Below are positions 26,032 to 35,009 of a DNA stretch of 64,000 nucleotides, in pieces. The notes under the pieces were generated by a model. The model saw only the letters and a list, made by a program, of their open reading frames with translations. It was not told the DNA's origin and searched no databases. Made by a program: the position numbers and the translations under genes. How positions within the stretch are numbered: position 1 is the first letter of the stretch; each line of letters starts with the position of its first letter. The stretch comes from an uncultured Paracoccaceae bacterium (lineage in GTDB: Bacteria > Pseudomonadota > Alphaproteobacteria > Rhodobacterales > Rhodobacteraceae), in assembly GCA_947496535.1 (NCBI GenBank), contig CANMDE010000004.1:1-64000 (forward strand), written 5' to 3'.

Positions 26032-27036
26032 TTAGTGAATGTCTGCGACAAGTTCGGCGGTTGGATCACCAATCCGATCTTTATCGATATATTTGCCGTC
26101 ACTTTCGGGGCCTTCTTTCAGCTCCAGATAGGACCGGTAGAAAAACGCAACGGCTTGCAACAGCACCATCGCCGTGAATGCGACCAATAGAACCTTGAAA
26201 AGGAAGTAGGCGTTGAACCCATTGGGCGAAAAGCCGATCGTCTCGATGTTCCAGCGTAAGGCACGTGATTTGGCCATCACCCGCTCCAACGTGTCAGAGG
26301 CCGAGGTGTTGGGCACGACCAAATGCCGCCAGAGGAAGAACCAGCCGTAAAGCCAGGTGATAATTGCAGCCGGGACCATCAGCACAAGCGATCCAACCAT
26401 ATCGATGATCTTCTTGGCACGATAACCGACTGCCGAATAAACAAGATCAACCCGCACATGGCCGCCTTGGACAAATGTATAGGCCGCGCACATGCAAACG
26501 ATCATCGCGTTGTAAAGCTTTAGCTCTTCCGACCACCAACTGACATCTTTGGAAAAGGTAACGCCAAGCCCCACACCAATCTCGGATACGGCAAAGACAC
26601 GCTGCATGAAGATGATGGCAATCTGCTGAATGACCATCAGCAAACCCGCCCAGGCAAAGAAACGGCCCACGCCATTCGCAAAGCCTTCCAGGCAGCGCAC
26701 GCAGCCCCACATGAAGCGATTGCTGATAAAGCCGATGATCGTCATGACCAGAAAAATGTTGAGAACAACAAAGAAGAACTCGACAGACGCACCGAAATAC
26801 ATGAACCGGACAAGGGCTTCTTTTACGGCCTCGTCTTCCATCGGCTTATTGATGAAAGACAGCCAGGATAGCCATTTATCGGGATTAAGAAGTGCGTCAC
26901 CAAAATTGTAGAAGGCTTCCAGCATGTTGCCGGTCACAAACTGCCACCAGCCTTCTGCCTGAAAGGCATCCAGAGCGCTGACAGTGTCTTCTTCAATAGC
27001 CCGAAAAAAGCCGGAGACGGCGATTTCTTCTTCCAT
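26032..27036 (-). CDS. dctQ: TRAP transporter small permease DctQ, extended form
   Basis: Small membrane subunit of the TRAP transporter, with 334 residues, about twice the usual size. The DctQ core with four helices is in the C-terminal half (MIVCMCAAYTFVQGGHVRVDLVY is the conserved G-GHVRVD region); the first 110 residues include a soluble extension and one extra helix. ATG 27036 has a strong GGAGG five bases upstream. It lies between dctP and dctM and is separated from dctP by a stem-loop. Confidence 0.9.
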   Translation of the reverse strand: MEEEIAVSGFFRAIEEDTVSALDAFQAEGWWQFVTGNMLEAFYNFGDALLNPDKWLSWLSFINKPMEDEAVKEALVRFMYFGASVEFFFVVLNIFLVMTIIGFISNRFMWGCVRCLEGFANGVGRFFAWAGLLMVIQQIAIIFMQRVFAVSEIGVGLGVTFSKDVSWWSEELKLYNAMIVCMCAAYTFVQGGHVRVDLVYSAVGYRAKKIIDMVGSLVLMVPAAIITWLYGWFFLWRHLVVPNTSASDTLERVMAKSRALRWNIETIGFSPNGFNAYFLFKVLLVAFTAMVLLQAVAFFYRSYLELKEGPESDGKYIDKDRIGDPTAELVADIH

Positions 27037-27104
27037 TGGGTCCTCCCCCACACGGGGGCCAAACTCTCAAAGCCCGCACCGCGTCAGAAATCTTTTTGTT
27101 AGGT

Positions 27105-27130
27105 TGGGCCCGCACCGACATGCGGACCCA
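27105..27130 (-). other. stem-loop between dctP and dctQ
   Basis: A 10-bp GC-rich stem (27105-27114 with 27121-27130, one G-U pair, 6-base loop) lies 22 bases after the dctP stop, without a T-tract. Such hairpins between binding-protein and permease genes usually protect the upstream mRNA, allowing more binding protein than permease. That role is inferred. Confidence 0.55.
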
Positions 27131-27151
27131 CCATTGTTTTGGTTCTTGGCG

Positions 27152-28234
27152 TTAGCCCATCACACGGTCGCGCTGGGCGCGGTATGCACCTTCGGACTGT
27201 TGGATCCAGCCGGATGATGCGGCCATGGATGCATTGTAGGATTCGCGCAGGCGATCATAAATATCGTCGCCGGCATACTGGTCCAGCGTCTCGCGCGCCG
27301 CGCCACCCATGGCATCCCAAACGCTGTCAGGGAATTCGAGAACCTTCACGCCACCAGCCTGCAGACGCTGCAAGGCCGCACCATTGTTGTCCATGAACTG
27401 CGCCAGGTTCCACTGGTGAGCCTCGCCCGACGCGATCTCGATCACCTTCTGCTGCGCAGGTGTCAGGCTTTCCCAAACGTCAAGGTTTGTGGCCAGCGAC
27501 AGCGCTGCACCCGGCTCATGCATACCAGCGGTGTAGTAGAACTTGGTGATTTCCTGGAAACCAGCCTTTTCATCGGCCCATGGACCAATCCACTCCGTGC
27601 CGTCAATCGCACCCGATGCCAGCGCCTGATACACTTCCGCACCCGGAAGGTTCTGTACTGATGCGCCCATCTTGCCAAGGGCTTCACCACCCAGACCAGG
27701 CATACGGAATTTCAGACCTTGGAAATCCTCAGGACCGGCAATTTCCTTGGAGAACCAGCCACCAGCCTGTGGGCCTGTGTTACCGGCAAGGAATGATTTT
27801 AGACCAAAGATCTGGCCCAGTTCATCGTGGAATGCCTGACCTTCGCCCTGATAATACCAGTTCGAGATTTCCTGCGGTGTCATACCAAACGGCACCGACG
27901 TAAAGAATGCATAGCCCGGATGTTGGTTGACGAAGTAATAGTCAGCACCGTGATACATGTCTGCCTGACCAGATGTCACAGCATCGAAAACTTCAAACGC
28001 ACCAACAAGTTCGCCAGCGGCCTTCAAGTCAATGGTCAGCTGACCATCGGTCATTGCGGTAATTGTATCAGCAGCACGCTGTGCAGCATCATGCACACCA
28101 GCCAAGCCACGCCCCCAAGTGGTGACAAGCGTCAGCGTCCGGTTGCCCTGCGCAATCGCGGGTGCCGCAAGTGCGGTTGCCGCAGCGGCAGACCCGCCAA
28201 GTGCTGATTTTCTTAGAAACGAACGACGATCCAT
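27152..28234 (-). CDS. dctP: TRAP transporter solute-binding protein DctP, TakP-like
   Basis: Periplasmic binding protein of 360 residues. The N-terminus MDRRSFLRKSALGG with a following Ala-rich stretch to AIAQG is a twin-arginine signal peptide, so it is exported folded. The mature part has the DctP fold with LKFRMPGLGGEALGKMG (the conserved Arg that holds the substrate carboxylate) and DGTEWIGPWADEK, a pattern of the TakP group that binds 2-oxoacids. 2-Oxoacid or related carboxylate uptake is inferred. ATG 28234 has GGGAGG upstream. It is the first gene of dctPQM and diverges from the serine hydrolase gene. Confidence 0.92.
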   Translation of the reverse strand: MDRRSFLRKSALGGSAAAATALAAPAIAQGNRTLTLVTTWGRGLAGVHDAAQRAADTITAMTDGQLTIDLKAAGELVGAFEVFDAVTSGQADMYHGADYYFVNQHPGYAFFTSVPFGMTPQEISNWYYQGEGQAFHDELGQIFGLKSFLAGNTGPQAGGWFSKEIAGPEDFQGLKFRMPGLGGEALGKMGASVQNLPGAEVYQALASGAIDGTEWIGPWADEKAGFQEITKFYYTAGMHEPGAALSLATNLDVWESLTPAQQKVIEIASGEAHQWNLAQFMDNNGAALQRLQAGGVKVLEFPDSVWDAMGGAARETLDQYAGDDIYDRLRESYNASMAASSGWIQQSEGAYRAQRDRVMG

Positions 28235-28325
28235 TAAATATCCTCCCAGATAGTCATCAAACGCCCAAAAACCGGGCGCCCCAATCATTTAGTGCCCAAA
28301 GCCTAGCCCGACCTCGGTCGATCTT

Positions 28326-28347
28326 AAATACGCAATACTGCGTATTT
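28326..28347. promoter_or_regulatory. palindrome in the dctP upstream region
   Basis: A perfect inverted repeat with 9-base arms (AAATACGCA at 28326-28334, TGCGTATTT at 28339-28347) and a 4-base spacer lies 92 bases upstream of dctP and 114 bases upstream of the divergent serine hydrolase gene. Location and symmetry suggest a dimeric repressor operator. It is followed on the plus strand by T residues, but there is no plus-strand gene for it to terminate. Confidence 0.5.
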
Positions 28348-28461
28348 TTTCATTTTTGTCATATTTCTGAACCAATTCGACCATTCACGACAACTTGCAC
28401 GCGCAGACCTGTGGCCTTTTCATCCGCGCGGTTCTAATTCTCAAACATTGTTTGGAACAGG

Positions 28462-29481
28462 ATGCCGATGATGCCATTGATGACTCGACGCCATTGCCTG
28501 ACTGGCGGTCTCGCCTGTCTTGCATCCCCGTTGCTGGCCCAGTCAAATCCGTGGCAACCCGTCATCGATCAGGCCAGTGCACTTGATCAGTGCCATGGCT
28601 TCATCATCAATCTCAACGGTACTCAGGCGGTGGCAGAGGTTTTTCGGGGACCTGCACTCGACCGAACCGTCCCGATCAAATCCGTCTCCAAAACCATCGT
28701 TGCAGCTCTAACCGGTGCCGCACTGGATCGTGGAGAGCTTTCGTCACTCAACGCCACATTGGGTGATTTGACGCCGCAACTGATCCCCTCAGGCGCAGAT
28801 GCTCGCGTCGCCGATATCACCATCGAAAACCTGATCACCATGCAGGCAGGACTGGAACGTACATCGGGGCGCAACTACGGCGGTTGGGTCAGCAGCAGCA
28901 ACTGGGTCGCAAACGCCCTCTCGCGACCCTTTGTAAGCCAACCGGGCAGCGGGATGCTCTATTCCACGGGCTCGTTTCACATCCTGGGGGCTGTTCTGAC
29001 CGAAATCTCGGGCCAAAGCCTCCTGACACTGGCCCGCGAACGGTTGGGAGAGCCGTTGGGGATTAGCATCCCCGCATGGACCCGCGACCCGCAGGGGCGC
29101 TATCTGGGTGGTAACGAAATGTCACTCTCCCTGCCCGCTATGGTCCGGTTTGGGGAAATGTATCGACAAAGCGGACAATGGAATGGGGTGCAGGTACTAA
29201 GCGCCGATTGGGTCAAACAATCACTCCAACCCCGAACCATGTCACCCTTCTCGGGGCTGGATTACGGGTACGGCTGGTTCCTGGGCAATACAGGAAGAGA
29301 CACCTACGCCCTCGCCCGCGGCTATGGCGGACAAATCATCTGCGTGGCACCATCGGTTGGGCTTAGTCTGGCAATCACCTCTGACCCGACGCAGCCGGCA
29401 CGCAGTGGGGGTTATTTCGGGGATCTCAAAAACCTCATCGAAACGGCCATTCTACCAACAGCCCGCAATCTGCAGACCTGA
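28462..29481 (+). CDS. serine hydrolase, beta-lactamase class C family
   Basis: Secreted serine hydrolase of the beta-lactamase/D-alanyl-D-alanine carboxypeptidase/esterase fold. The sequence has a signal peptide ending at LLAQS (about 27), the Ser-x-x-Lys motif SVSK (about 73-76), the Tyr-Ser-Thr of the second motif (YSTGS, near 167) and RGYGGQ in place of the KTG box. The 339-residue length is normal. Four in-frame ATGs (28462, 28468, 28471, 28480) compete; GGAACAGG best serves 28468 or 28471. True beta-lactamase activity is unlikely to be its main role; esterase or peptidase is more probable. Confidence 0.82.
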   Translation: MPMMPLMTRRHCLTGGLACLASPLLAQSNPWQPVIDQASALDQCHGFIINLNGTQAVAEVFRGPALDRTVPIKSVSKTIVAALTGAALDRGELSSLNATLGDLTPQLIPSGADARVADITIENLITMQAGLERTSGRNYGGWVSSSNWVANALSRPFVSQPGSGMLYSTGSFHILGAVLTEISGQSLLTLARERLGEPLGISIPAWTRDPQGRYLGGNEMSLSLPAMVRFGEMYRQSGQWNGVQVLSADWVKQSLQPRTMSPFSGLDYGYGWFLGNTGRDTYALARGYGGQIICVAPSVGLSLAITSDPTQPARSGGYFGDLKNLIETAILPTARNLQT

Positions 29482-29525
29482 CAGGCGAATTGCGTCGCCT
29501 CCAATTCCGGCCTATCGATAAGGGC

Positions 29526-30959
29526 ATGAAACCGCTCGTACATATGCGAAACACCATCAACCTCAGCTACGGACAGAAGGTGTTTCTCCTGGCGACGGTA
29601 CCGCTCATTCTGGCGGTTTTTCTAATCGTGCTGGTCGTCAGTTCCCAATCGCGCCAACTGGCCGAGCGTGAGATACAAGCGCTTGAAACCCAACTGATCC
29701 AGGCCAAGCAGGACGAGTTGAAAAACTACCTTTCCATCGCGCGAACGGCCGTTGTGAACACTTACGGACGGGCGGCCCCTGACGATGACGAAGCCAAGCT
29801 GGCCGTTAGTCGGGAACTAGCCGCAATGCTTTATGGCCAGGACGGCTATTTCTTTGTGTTCGACTACGACGGCAACAACCTTGTGGCACCGCGCCAGACC
29901 TATCTGATCGGGAAGAACTGGCTTGGTCTTGATGACGCCAACGGTGTGCCAATCACCGACGAACTGATCCGCATCGCCCGCACGGGCGGCGGTTATCACA
30001 GCTTCGACTGGCCCAAACCTTCGACCGGGGTCAACGAACGTATGATCGTCTATGTCAACGGCATGCAGGATTGGCAGTGGGCCATCGGCACCGGCATCTT
30101 CATTGATGATGTTCTGCAAAAAGTCGCGACAGCAAGAGCGGATGTGGAAACCCGGATCACGCGCACATCCTATTACATCGTGGCCATTGCAGTCGGCGCG
30201 CTGATCGGGGTTTTCCTCACCGGGTTATTCCTCAACGTGCGCGAACGCCGCCTTGCCGACGCGAAGTTGAAAGAACTGACCCAACGGATCATCGACACCC
30301 AGGAAGAAGAACGCGGGCGTGTCGCGCGTGAGCTTCACGACGGGATAAGCCAGATGCTCGTCGGTGTACGCTACACGCTTGAGCTGGCCAAACGCTGGGT
30401 CGGGAACCCACAAAAGGCCAGTGATAGCCTCGATAAAGGGATCGAGGGGCTTGGGTCAGCCATCCAAGAGGTCCGCCGCATCAGCCGCGACCTGCGTCCC
30501 GGTGCACTTGATGATCTGGGGTTGGGCCCTGCCCTTCAGGCTCTCATCAATGACTTCAGCGAACGCACTGGGATCTCTGCTGAATTTGAAACCGTGGTCT
30601 TTCGCAACCGACTGGATCAGGACGCACGGATTGCGCTTTACCGGATCGGGCAAGAAGCGCTGACAAATGTAGAACGGCACGCCAACGCAACCCATGTCGA
30701 AATGTCGATCAGAGGCCACCGGAACGGGGCAATGCTGCGGGTCAAGGACAACGGAAACGGTATGATCTGGCCACGCCCGGATCGCGATGGCACCGCAGGC
30801 CTTGGCTTGCGAAACATGCAGGAACGTATCGAACAACTCGGCGGCAGCTTACGTGTGCTCTCAACAGGTACGGGCCGCCGGACCGGCACCGTGATTGAGG
30901 CGCAAGTACCACTGACCCACATGCTGCGCCCAGAAACTGCAAAGAAGGAAAGCGCATGA
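29526..30959 (+). CDS. sensor histidine kinase with cache domain
   Basis: Membrane sensor of a two-component system, 477 residues from ATG 29526. Helix 1 (about 20-38), an extracytoplasmic cache domain (about 40-205, with YGQDGYFFVFDYDG typical of sCache_2), helix 2 (about 215-237), a HisKA_3 domain with phospho-acceptor His271 (VARELHDGISQ), and a C-terminal HATPase with DNGNGM and GTAGLGLRNMQER. Cache domains of this type often bind small carboxylates. The response regulator overlaps it by four bases. ATG 29544 is an alternative start. It may sense the ligand taken up by the nearby TRAP system; that is inference only. Confidence 0.9.
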   Translation: MKPLVHMRNTINLSYGQKVFLLATVPLILAVFLIVLVVSSQSRQLAEREIQALETQLIQAKQDELKNYLSIARTAVVNTYGRAAPDDDEAKLAVSRELAAMLYGQDGYFFVFDYDGNNLVAPRQTYLIGKNWLGLDDANGVPITDELIRIARTGGGYHSFDWPKPSTGVNERMIVYVNGMQDWQWAIGTGIFIDDVLQKVATARADVETRITRTSYYIVAIAVGALIGVFLTGLFLNVRERRLADAKLKELTQRIIDTQEEERGRVARELHDGISQMLVGVRYTLELAKRWVGNPQKASDSLDKGIEGLGSAIQEVRRISRDLRPGALDDLGLGPALQALINDFSERTGISAEFETVVFRNRLDQDARIALYRIGQEALTNVERHANATHVEMSIRGHRNGAMLRVKDNGNGMIWPRPDRDGTAGLGLRNMQERIEQLGGSLRVLSTGTGRRTGTVIEAQVPLTHMLRPETAKKESA

Positions 30960-31588
30960 GCATCCGCGTTCTAATTGTCGATGATCACCCCATGGTGACA
31001 GAAGGCATTCAGGCCATTTTGGAAAGCTACGACGACATCAAAGTCGTCGGGGCTCTCAATAACGGACAGGACGCGGTTGACCAGATCGTCACACTGGCCC
31101 CCGACGTCGTTCTGCTTGACCTGAACATGCCCGGACTATCCGGACTGACGGCAACCGAAATGATCCTCGAAGTCAGGGCGGAAACACGCATCCTGATCCT
31201 GTCCATGCATGACAGCCCTGAATATATCTCGACCGCGCTGCGACATGGGGCGACCGGATATATCCTCAAGGATGTCCCAACCGAGGAGATCCGCACCGCA
31301 ATCGACAAAGTCATGGCGGGCGAACAATACCTTTGCACCGGCACCAAAGGCTCGCTGAAACCCAAAATCAGCGATGGGCGCGAAACACTGACCAGCCGCG
31401 AACAGACGATCCTTCTTGAGCTGGCTCAGGGCAAATCAAACAAGGACGTTGCAGGCACGCTTAATATCTCGGTCCGCACGGTCGAAACGCATAGACAGAA
31501 TATCAAACGCAAGCTGGGCATCAGCTCGACCGCCGGATTGACACGCTACGCAATGGAACACGGCGTTCTGCAAGGAACAGGTATATGA
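30956..31588 (+). CDS. NarL/FixJ-family response regulator
   Basis: Cytosolic partner of the histidine kinase. In 210 residues it has a receiver domain (1-120) with acidic pocket Asp9-Asp10, phospho-acceptor Asp55 (VVLLDLNMPG) and a conserved Lys near 104 (GYILKDV), and a LuxR-type helix-turn-helix (about 142-205; LTSREQTILLELAQGKSNKDVA). It overlaps both neighbours by four bases (ATGA), so kinase, regulator and the small monooxygenase form one translationally coupled operon. Confidence 0.95.
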   Translation: MSIRVLIVDDHPMVTEGIQAILESYDDIKVVGALNNGQDAVDQIVTLAPDVVLLDLNMPGLSGLTATEMILEVRAETRILILSMHDSPEYISTALRHGATGYILKDVPTEEIRTAIDKVMAGEQYLCTGTKGSLKPKISDGRETLTSREQTILLELAQGKSNKDVAGTLNISVRTVETHRQNIKRKLGISSTAGLTRYAMEHGVLQGTGI

Positions 31589-31884
31589 CAAACAAGACAG
31601 CAGGTCAGGTACAGCTTAACGGACATATCGACGTGCCTGCCGACCGGATGAAAGCGGTCGCCGCCGCCCTGCCCCAACACATCGCGCTAACACGGTCCGA
31701 AGAAGGCTGCATCTCATTCAATGTGACCCCCAGCGACACAGTCAACGGTCGGTTCATCGTGTCCGAAACCTTCGCCGACCAGGCCGCATTCGACGCCCAC
31801 CAAACCCGCACCAAGAATTCGCCTTGGGCCGAGATCACACAAGGTATCCCCAGAGAGTACGTGATCGAGGTGACGAAGGGGTGA
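31585..31884 (+). CDS. antibiotic biosynthesis monooxygenase-domain protein
   Basis: A 99-residue single-domain protein of the ABM/YgiN dimeric ferredoxin-like fold. It has the typical pattern of an N-terminal strand, a conserved TRSEEGCISFNVTPS block, and a SETFADQAAFDAHQTR block where the last His-like position lines the pocket. Such proteins act on quinones, haem or small aldehydes; the substrate is not predictable. It overlaps the response regulator by four bases, which is an unusual place for this family and suggests a function linked to the signal. Confidence 0.85.
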   Translation: MTNKTAGQVQLNGHIDVPADRMKAVAAALPQHIALTRSEEGCISFNVTPSDTVNGRFIVSETFADQAAFDAHQTRTKNSPWAEITQGIPREYVIEVTKG

Positions 31885-32018
31885 AGGGCAATTTTTAAGT
31901 GGTACCGGATGTTGCTTGGAACAGCATACACATAGCTGGCATTGGATCACCACGCAGAGAATGACCGGTTGGAGTCCACTTTGACCCATGCTGCACCTAT
32001 AACGAATGTCTGTTATCA

Positions 32019-32077
32019 CTGAACCACTACCGGCTGATCCTACCAGGATCAGTTGGCGGTGATTCAGTCAGTGCTCC
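32019..32077. repeat. long imperfect inverted repeat between convergent genes
   Basis: A perfect 8-bp core (CTGATCCT/AGGATCAG, 3-base loop, 32034-32052) is extended on both sides by about 12 imperfect pairs. It lies between the monooxygenase gene and the convergent unknown gene and overlaps the latter's stop codon. There is no T-tract, so it is either a weak bidirectional terminator or a decayed mobile palindrome. Confidence 0.5.
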
Positions 32078-32840
32078 TGCTGAGTGGTTTTGCAAATCGT
32101 ACGCCACCGGTGTCTTCTGACACTGAATACTGTCGGAGGACAGTTTGCCGCTGCACAGGGTTTGCAAACCTTAGAATCCCGAACGCTTCAATCGCGGCCA
32201 TCGTGACGGGGTTGTTGGGTTCCCGATGAAGTTGAGCGACTTCTCGCCCGTAGCCGCCAATAAACAAGAGGGTCGCGATTGATGATGCTGCAGTGTCCGG
32301 GGCAAAGAAAAAAGTGACGTCATCATCGAACAACGCGTTGAAGGCATTTAGTTGCACGCTCAGCTCTTCTAACTCGATCACCCGCGGATCGTCCAACCCA
32401 GATGGCTTTGCTTCGGTGCGAGCTTGTTCAAGTGCCGCCGTCAGTTTTCGTTGATATACTTCCGATAGGATTTCCAGCATCGATGTATCTGGATCTGCGC
32501 GCAGCAATGCAGCCATCGCCGAGAGTTGTTCAGGTGTATAGGTCGAAAGGTATTGCCTTGCAGTGCCGGACATATAGCGGTCAAGGACGGGCGCAATGTC
32601 TTCGTCGGGTATCAGATCAACGAACCGATCCATATCAACAATCTCGATCCCAAGTTCTGATAGGGGTCGAAAGTAAACCGCGACGAATGGCTCTTTAAGC
32701 ATACGCCTCAAATCATTTAGAGCGGTCGGGTTCATAGAGCGCTGCGCTATATAGTTTGCATCAGCTTGGGGTGTGGCCAAAGCGACTTGTCCGCTGAGTA
32801 CAAGCGCCGCCAAGAGCAAGGGTTTCAGAAGAGTTTTCAT
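32064..32840 (-). CDS. secreted protein of unknown function
   Basis: A 258-residue protein with a signal peptide (MKTLLKPLLLAALVLSGQVALA, cleavage near residue 22). The rest is mostly helical and hydrophilic; the segment YTPEQLSAMAALLRADP recalls DUF2059-type proteins, but the match is short and I do not assign it. ATG 32840 is chosen because it starts the signal peptide; an in-frame ATG at 32879 is less suited. No operon partner is seen, and it stands in a relatively AT-rich, gene-poor stretch that may be accessory. Confidence 0.7.
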   Translation of the reverse strand: MKTLLKPLLLAALVLSGQVALATPQADANYIAQRSMNPTALNDLRRMLKEPFVAVYFRPLSELGIEIVDMDRFVDLIPDEDIAPVLDRYMSGTARQYLSTYTPEQLSAMAALLRADPDTSMLEILSEVYQRKLTAALEQARTEAKPSGLDDPRVIELEELSVQLNAFNALFDDDVTFFFAPDTAASSIATLLFIGGYGREVAQLHREPNNPVTMAAIEAFGILRFANPVQRQTVLRQYSVSEDTGGVRFAKPLSRSTD

Positions 32841-33183
32841 ACAATGGTACCGCGAAGTATCTTGGTTGCTTAGAGTCATGGGACGGATTCGAAAACGTTA
32901 CCGAAGATTTGCGACCAATTTTTGACGCCTATTTTAGATGGACACTGAGACTACTCACTTCGCCAGCGTTTTTGTGGGTTCATCGGATGTACATGCGTTA
33001 GTTATCATGCACCAACATTCAATGTCAGCCACGTGAGCTACCCCAAAGCAGTAGCTTGTGCAGATGCAGCGAATGTTAAGAAAGTCCGCCGCTTAGCGCC
33101 CATTGGACTTGCAAGTCACTCCGCGCTCAGCTTCTGCAATCCATCCCAAACAGCATGCCCCCTAACCTATACTCCCCATTCCA
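32841..33183. other. gene-free stretch of 343 bases
   Basis: I see no reading frame with a good start, no RNA-like hairpin array and no clear promoter pair here. It separates the unknown secreted protein gene from the end of the DUF3445 gene. Remains of a decayed gene are possible but cannot be shown. Confidence 0.5.
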
Positions 33184-33918
33184 TCACTCCACTCGCACAA
33201 CACTCGTGTGGATCGCAAAGATCACCGCATCGGTCTCCGGCAGCCGCAACACCGTTTGTCGTTCAGAGCGTTCATACCTGCCATCCTCATGATCTGCCGG
33301 GCGTGGATGCGCCTCTTTCCTTGGATGGTAAAACGCCGGATCGACATAGCGGAGCAGATTGGCCCGCCACATAGGACGCCCCACCTTCGCCCCGTCAAAC
33401 AACCGCTGGACGCGCGGGGCGATGTTGTCATCGTAACTCGGAACCGGTTTGTGAATGGCAGGCAAGGCGCGACCTATCTTTTCGGCAAGCGTCCAACTGG
33501 CCGGAAAGCAAAGTAACCCGGCGGTCAGCACATGAGCATCGCCTTGTTTTTGCAAGATGCAGATATCTTCCTGGATCAACATCGAAACTGTCCGCAAAGG
33601 GTCAGCCCGATCAATATGCACCAGGGCGCCATCGGGTCTGACAACAGTGTCCGGTCCAACCGAAAATCCATCGCGAGAGCCAAGCTGCGTCAAGACATTC
33701 TCCAGCACTTCTAGTGCCGCAGCCCGCGCCTCTGGCAGACAAGCCAATACATCATCCGGGCGATCCCTCAGCAACGCAGCCTTGGCTGCCAGTTGTGCGT
33801 CATAGGTCGTATCAACCGTCAGCCAATCACCTCCCACAACCGGGGCCATTCCGGGCAAAGGTCGGGCCGCCATGGCACGCTGATCGTCCGGCAAGCACGT
33901 TTGCAATACTGGCGTCAT
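33184..33918 (-). CDS. DUF3445 / haem-dependent oxidative N-demethylase-like protein
   Basis: A 244-residue protein with the DUF3445 pattern: LPEARAAALEVLENVL, then a QEDICILQKQGDAHVLTAGLLCFP core, SWTLAEKIGRALPAIHKPVPSYD (the conserved Lys-Ile-Gly and Ile-His-x-Pro-Val-Pro) and WRANLLRYVDPAFYHP. Characterised relatives are haem-dependent oxidative N-demethylases acting on dimethylamine-type substrates. ATG 33918 starts the recognisable protein; longer frames upstream run into the divergent yghU region and look non-coding. No partner subunit gene is adjacent, so the substrate is open. Confidence 0.8.
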   Translation of the reverse strand: MTPVLQTCLPDDQRAMAARPLPGMAPVVGGDWLTVDTTYDAQLAAKAALLRDRPDDVLACLPEARAAALEVLENVLTQLGSRDGFSVGPDTVVRPDGALVHIDRADPLRTVSMLIQEDICILQKQGDAHVLTAGLLCFPASWTLAEKIGRALPAIHKPVPSYDDNIAPRVQRLFDGAKVGRPMWRANLLRYVDPAFYHPRKEAHPRPADHEDGRYERSERQTVLRLPETDAVIFAIHTSVVRVE

Positions 33919-34045
33919 GTCAACCGATGACTTTGATCCGTTACTATGCAGATCTGCACAACATCCCCGCGCAACTATGCTGTTTTCTTCACTGCCATAA
34001 ACGATACATAAACAAGTCAGATGCAGCCAGCCAAGGATTGACCAA

Positions 34046-34915
34046 ATGACAACCTTTATCCCACCCGCAACCTGGACATGGGACGCGGAAAATGGCGGCG
34101 AATTCGCCAGCACCAACAGGCCCATCGCCGGGGCGACGCATGACAAGGATCTGCCCGTAGGCAAGCAGCCCTTCCAACTCCACTCACTCGCCACGCCGAA
34201 CGGGGTGAAGGTCACTGTCATGCTCGAGGAATTGCTGGCCGCAGGTCATTCCGGTGCCGAATACGATGCGTGGCTGATCAATATAGGCGATGGAGATCAG
34301 TTCGGCAGCGGCTTTGTGAACATCAATCCAAATTCAAAAATTCCGGCACTGGTGGACCAATCTGGGGATACGCCCGTGCGGGTCTTTGAAAGCGGGCATA
34401 TCCTGCTTTATCTGGCTGAAAAATTCGGGGCGTTCCTACCCGCTGATCCAGCTGCCAAGGTGGAATGCCTCAACTGGTTGTTCTGGCTGCAAGGGTCCGC
34501 CCCGTATCTGGGCGGGGGGTTTGGACACTTCTACAAATATGCACCCGAAAAATTCGAATACCCCATCAACCGCTTCACAATGGAGGCAAAACGCCAGCTC
34601 GACGTGCTCGACAAACAGCTTGAAGGCAAAACATTCATCTGCGGAAACGACTATACAATCGCCGACATGGCGATCTTCCCGTGGTATGGTGGCGTCGTGC
34701 TTGGCTGGGTTTATGATGCGCAGGAATTTCTCGATGCATCGTCTTACAAAAACGTCACCCGCTGGGCAGAAGCAGTGGCCGAACGACCCGCCGTCACCCG
34801 AGGTCGGATGGTTAATCGCACATTCGGAGAGCCAGAAATGCAGCTGCATGAACGGCACCAAGCCGATGATTTTGTGACAAAAACGCAAGATAAATTTGCA
34901 GCTGAAAAAAACTGA
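34046..34915 (+). CDS. yghU: glutathione-dependent disulfide-bond oxidoreductase YghU
   Basis: Cytosolic glutathione S-transferase-like enzyme of the nu class that reduces organic disulfides. The 289 residues contain the YghU-specific N-terminal extension (FIPPATWTWDAENGGEFASTNRP), the GST thioredoxin part with NPNSKIPALVDQ and FESGHILLYLAEKFG, and the helical domain with WLFWLQGSAPYLGGGFGHFYKYAPEK written in its usual place around 150-175. Length matches the family. It diverges from the DUF3445 gene. Confidence 0.93.
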   Translation: MTTFIPPATWTWDAENGGEFASTNRPIAGATHDKDLPVGKQPFQLHSLATPNGVKVTVMLEELLAAGHSGAEYDAWLINIGDGDQFGSGFVNINPNSKIPALVDQSGDTPVRVFESGHILLYLAEKFGAFLPADPAAKVECLNWLFWLQGSAPYLGGGFGHFYKYAPEKFEYPINRFTMEAKRQLDVLDKQLEGKTFICGNDYTIADMAIFPWYGGVVLGWVYDAQEFLDASSYKNVTRWAEAVAERPAVTRGRMVNRTFGEPEMQLHERHQADDFVTKTQDKFAAEKN

Positions 34916-35009
34916 CCGGCAGTTCCAATTTTTTCGCAACTTCGGCTTGCCCACTAGACCACCAGCTTTGTAAAAGAGCTTGGGTGGGGGTGCCCGATTA
35001 AGGCGTAAG

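Noticed and set aside
28326..28350. Terminator for a plus-strand transcript
   Set aside because: No plus-strand gene ends before it; the next gene upstream is dctP on the minus strand, so an operator is more likely.
33919..34221. Upstream extension of the DUF3445 protein by 101 residues
   Set aside because: The extension overlaps yghU on the other strand and is not protein-like; DUF3445 starts at 33918.
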